Shown here: piece after piece, positions 23,420 through 24,763 of the stretch
Position numbering within the stretch: position 1 is the stretch's first letter
Layout of the letters: each line of letters starts with the position of its first letter
Assembly (NCBI GenBank): GCA_035535055.1
Contig: DATLQT010000035.1
Coordinates: forward strand, 1 to 24,763
Direction of reading: 5' to 3'
Origin: UBA6019 sp035535055
GTDB taxonomy: Bacteria; Chloroflexota; Dormibacteria; Dormibacterales; Dormibacteraceae
DNA: 24,763 nucleotides
Position numbers and translations under genes: made by a program
Notes under the pieces: model-generated
Databases searched by the model: none
What the model saw: only the letters and a program-made list of their open reading frames with translations
What the model was told of the DNA's origin: nothing

Positions 23420-24763
23420 GTGGATCGGACCACTTTGACAAAGACGCGTGAGAGGACCGAGTCAACGCTCGAGGACGAGCTGATTTCGGTCGCCGAGAGC
23501 CTGATCGTCAAGGGCAAGGAGCTGGGCTATCTCGCACCCGACGACATCCTCAAGGCATTCCCCGAGCCGGATGAGCTGTTCCGGAGCATCCAGGTCTTCG
23601 CGGAGATGGGGATCGAGGTCACTGCTGGCGACAAGGATTTCAATGAATTCGAGCCGGTCGACGATCTGGTGATTGACATCGAGATTTCGGACTCGGTTCC
23701 TTTCGACGACCTGGTGCGCATGTATCTGAAGGAGATCGGCCGAGTCAGCCTTTTAAGCGCCGCCGAGGAGGTCGTTCTCGCCAAGGCAATCGAGGCTGGC
23801 GGTGTTCGGGAGGCCTTGAGCCTGCTGACTATCCCAATGAAGGACGCCTTCGACCACCTCAACGTGATCGACAGGACCTTCCCTGATGCGATCGAGAACC
23901 TGGCCCTGCTCGCCGCCAGGAGCGTAGAGACTTGGGTGAGGCGCTGCTTGGCGACGACCGCAAAGAGGCTAATCGCCCTAAGGCAGGGTGCCGAAATCTA
24001 CAAAGAGCTGGGAACAGAGGCCAACCGTTTGGGGCGGATCGCCAGCCGCAAAGACTGCCAGGCCCGAACCGATCTGGGAGACTCCTTCGCCGGCGAGCGG
24101 TTCCGCAGGATGGACTCGCCGACCTCGAGCGCTTCGGCGCTTTCTATCGGGCCAAGGAGAACTTGGCCGAGCGCCTCCACCGCTCCCACGAGGCGAAGCA
24201 GCGGCTAACCGAGGCCAATCTGCGGCTCGTGGTTTCGATCGGTAAGAAGTACGTCGGCCGTGGGCTGAGCTTCTTGGACGTGATCCAAGAAGGCAACCTG
24301 GGTCTAATCCGGGCGGTGGAGAAGTTCGACTATCACCGGGGCTTCAAGTTCTCCACCTATGCCACCTGGTGGATCCGACAGGCCATCACCCGCGCTCTCG
24401 CCGACCAGTCGCGGACGATCCGGATCCCGGTCCACATGGTGGAGCTGATCAACAAGGTGGTCCGAACCTCCCGCCGCCTCCTCAAGGAGCTGGATCGCGA
24501 GCCCACCAACGAAGAGATCGCCGAAGAGATGGGCCTCATTCCCGAGCGAGTGCGCGAGATCATCAGGATCGCCCAGGACCCCGTCTCGCCGGAGACGCCG
24601 ATCGGCGAGACTCAGGAGGCCCACCTGAGCGACTTTGTCGAAGACGTAAACGCAATATCTCCGTCCGACGCCGGCTCCTTGACGATGCTCTGCCATGACG
24701 TGGGGACCGTCCTTGATACGCTCACCCCACGTGAGCGGCGTGTGGTCCAACTCCGTTTCGGCC
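23420..24763 (+). pseudogene. RpoD-like (sigma-70 group 1/2) sigma factor, frameshifted, 3' end off the window
   Basis: The first part (about 23420-24112) encodes region 1.1 (EDELISVAESLIVKGKELGY) and region 1.2 (VRMYLKEIGRVSLLSAAEEV), then a divergent non-conserved region. The frame then stops at 24206-24208. The continuing homology lies in another frame: DLERFGAFYRAKENLAERLH, LTEANLRLVVSIGKKYVGRG (region 2.1) and KFSTYATWWIRQAI (2.3-2.4). Region 3 (EPTNEEIAEEMGL) and the start of region 4 (TLTPRERRVVQLRFG) follow. The switch near 24113-24117 is explained by loss of one base. Either the gene is broken, or this is a sequencing error. The start is uncertain: GTG 23420 or TTG 23435. With DNA-binding regions conserved, an intact copy would direct RNA polymerase to housekeeping-type promoters. 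It is probably a paralogue, given the divergent middle. Confidence 0.8.

Noticed and set aside
1..24763. CRISPR array or complete rRNA/tRNA genes
   Set aside because: No regularly spaced identical repeats, no rRNA-like stretch and no cloverleaf were found on reading both strands.

Overview
This is a high-GC window (roughly two thirds G+C). Start codons are mixed (ATG, GTG and probably TTG), stop/start overlaps are common, and at least two promoters look leaderless. These traits fit a Terrabacteria-type soil or environmental bacterium such as Actinomycetota, Dormibacterota or Chloroflexota. The phylum is an inference and cannot be fixed from the window.

Left part (430-10420, minus strand): one tightly packed operon of six genes. 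Read in transcription order these are a coiled-coil protein with a C-terminal HARE-HTH-like winged helix (9485-10420), then jetA, jetB, jetC and jetD of a type II Wadjet anti-plasmid system (families TIGR02677, TIGR02678, TIGR02680, TIGR02679), then a pentapeptide-repeat protein ending in a two-helix, pore-loop-like membrane domain (430-1458). The four Jet genes overlap each other at their ends. JetC keeps Walker A, the signature motif and Walker B, and JetD keeps the Toprim-like acidic residues, so the machine looks intact. The two flanking genes are not part of the described four-gene system.

Middle part (10491-17692, plus strand): a second operon runs divergently from a 70-bp gap. It encodes a NurA-like nuclease, a HerA-like hexameric ATPase, an Mre11/SbcD nuclease and a Rad50/SbcC ATPase with a zinc hook. 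This is the archaeal-style end-resection set, here in a bacterial context. Both operons appear to start from back-to-back leaderless promoters, each with a -10-like hexamer exactly 7 nt before its start codon. The locus thus joins two SMC/Rad50-class ATPases, one HerA pump and three nucleases. I propose it as a candidate composite DNA-surveillance or defence locus: Wadjet detects and cuts circular DNA and the resection set may process the ends. That functional link is an inference from gene arrangement.

Right part (18052-22153, plus strand): a probable mobile-element segment with a replication-relaxation family protein, a small coupled ORF, a Fic AMP-transferase-like protein with its own inhibitory helix, and a large serine recombinase whose start overlaps the fic stop (ATGA). 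A 47-bp imperfect tandem repeat sits at the fic promoter, a perfect 19-bp palindrome lies upstream, and tRNA-3'-end-like sequence lies at the recombinase 3' end.

Far right: an alpha/beta hydrolase (minus strand) and a primary-type (RpoD-like) sigma factor on the plus strand that is broken by a frameshift near 24115 and runs off the window. At the far left, the first ~86 bases match the C-terminal part of an acyl-CoA carboxylase carboxyltransferase subunit, cut off abruptly.
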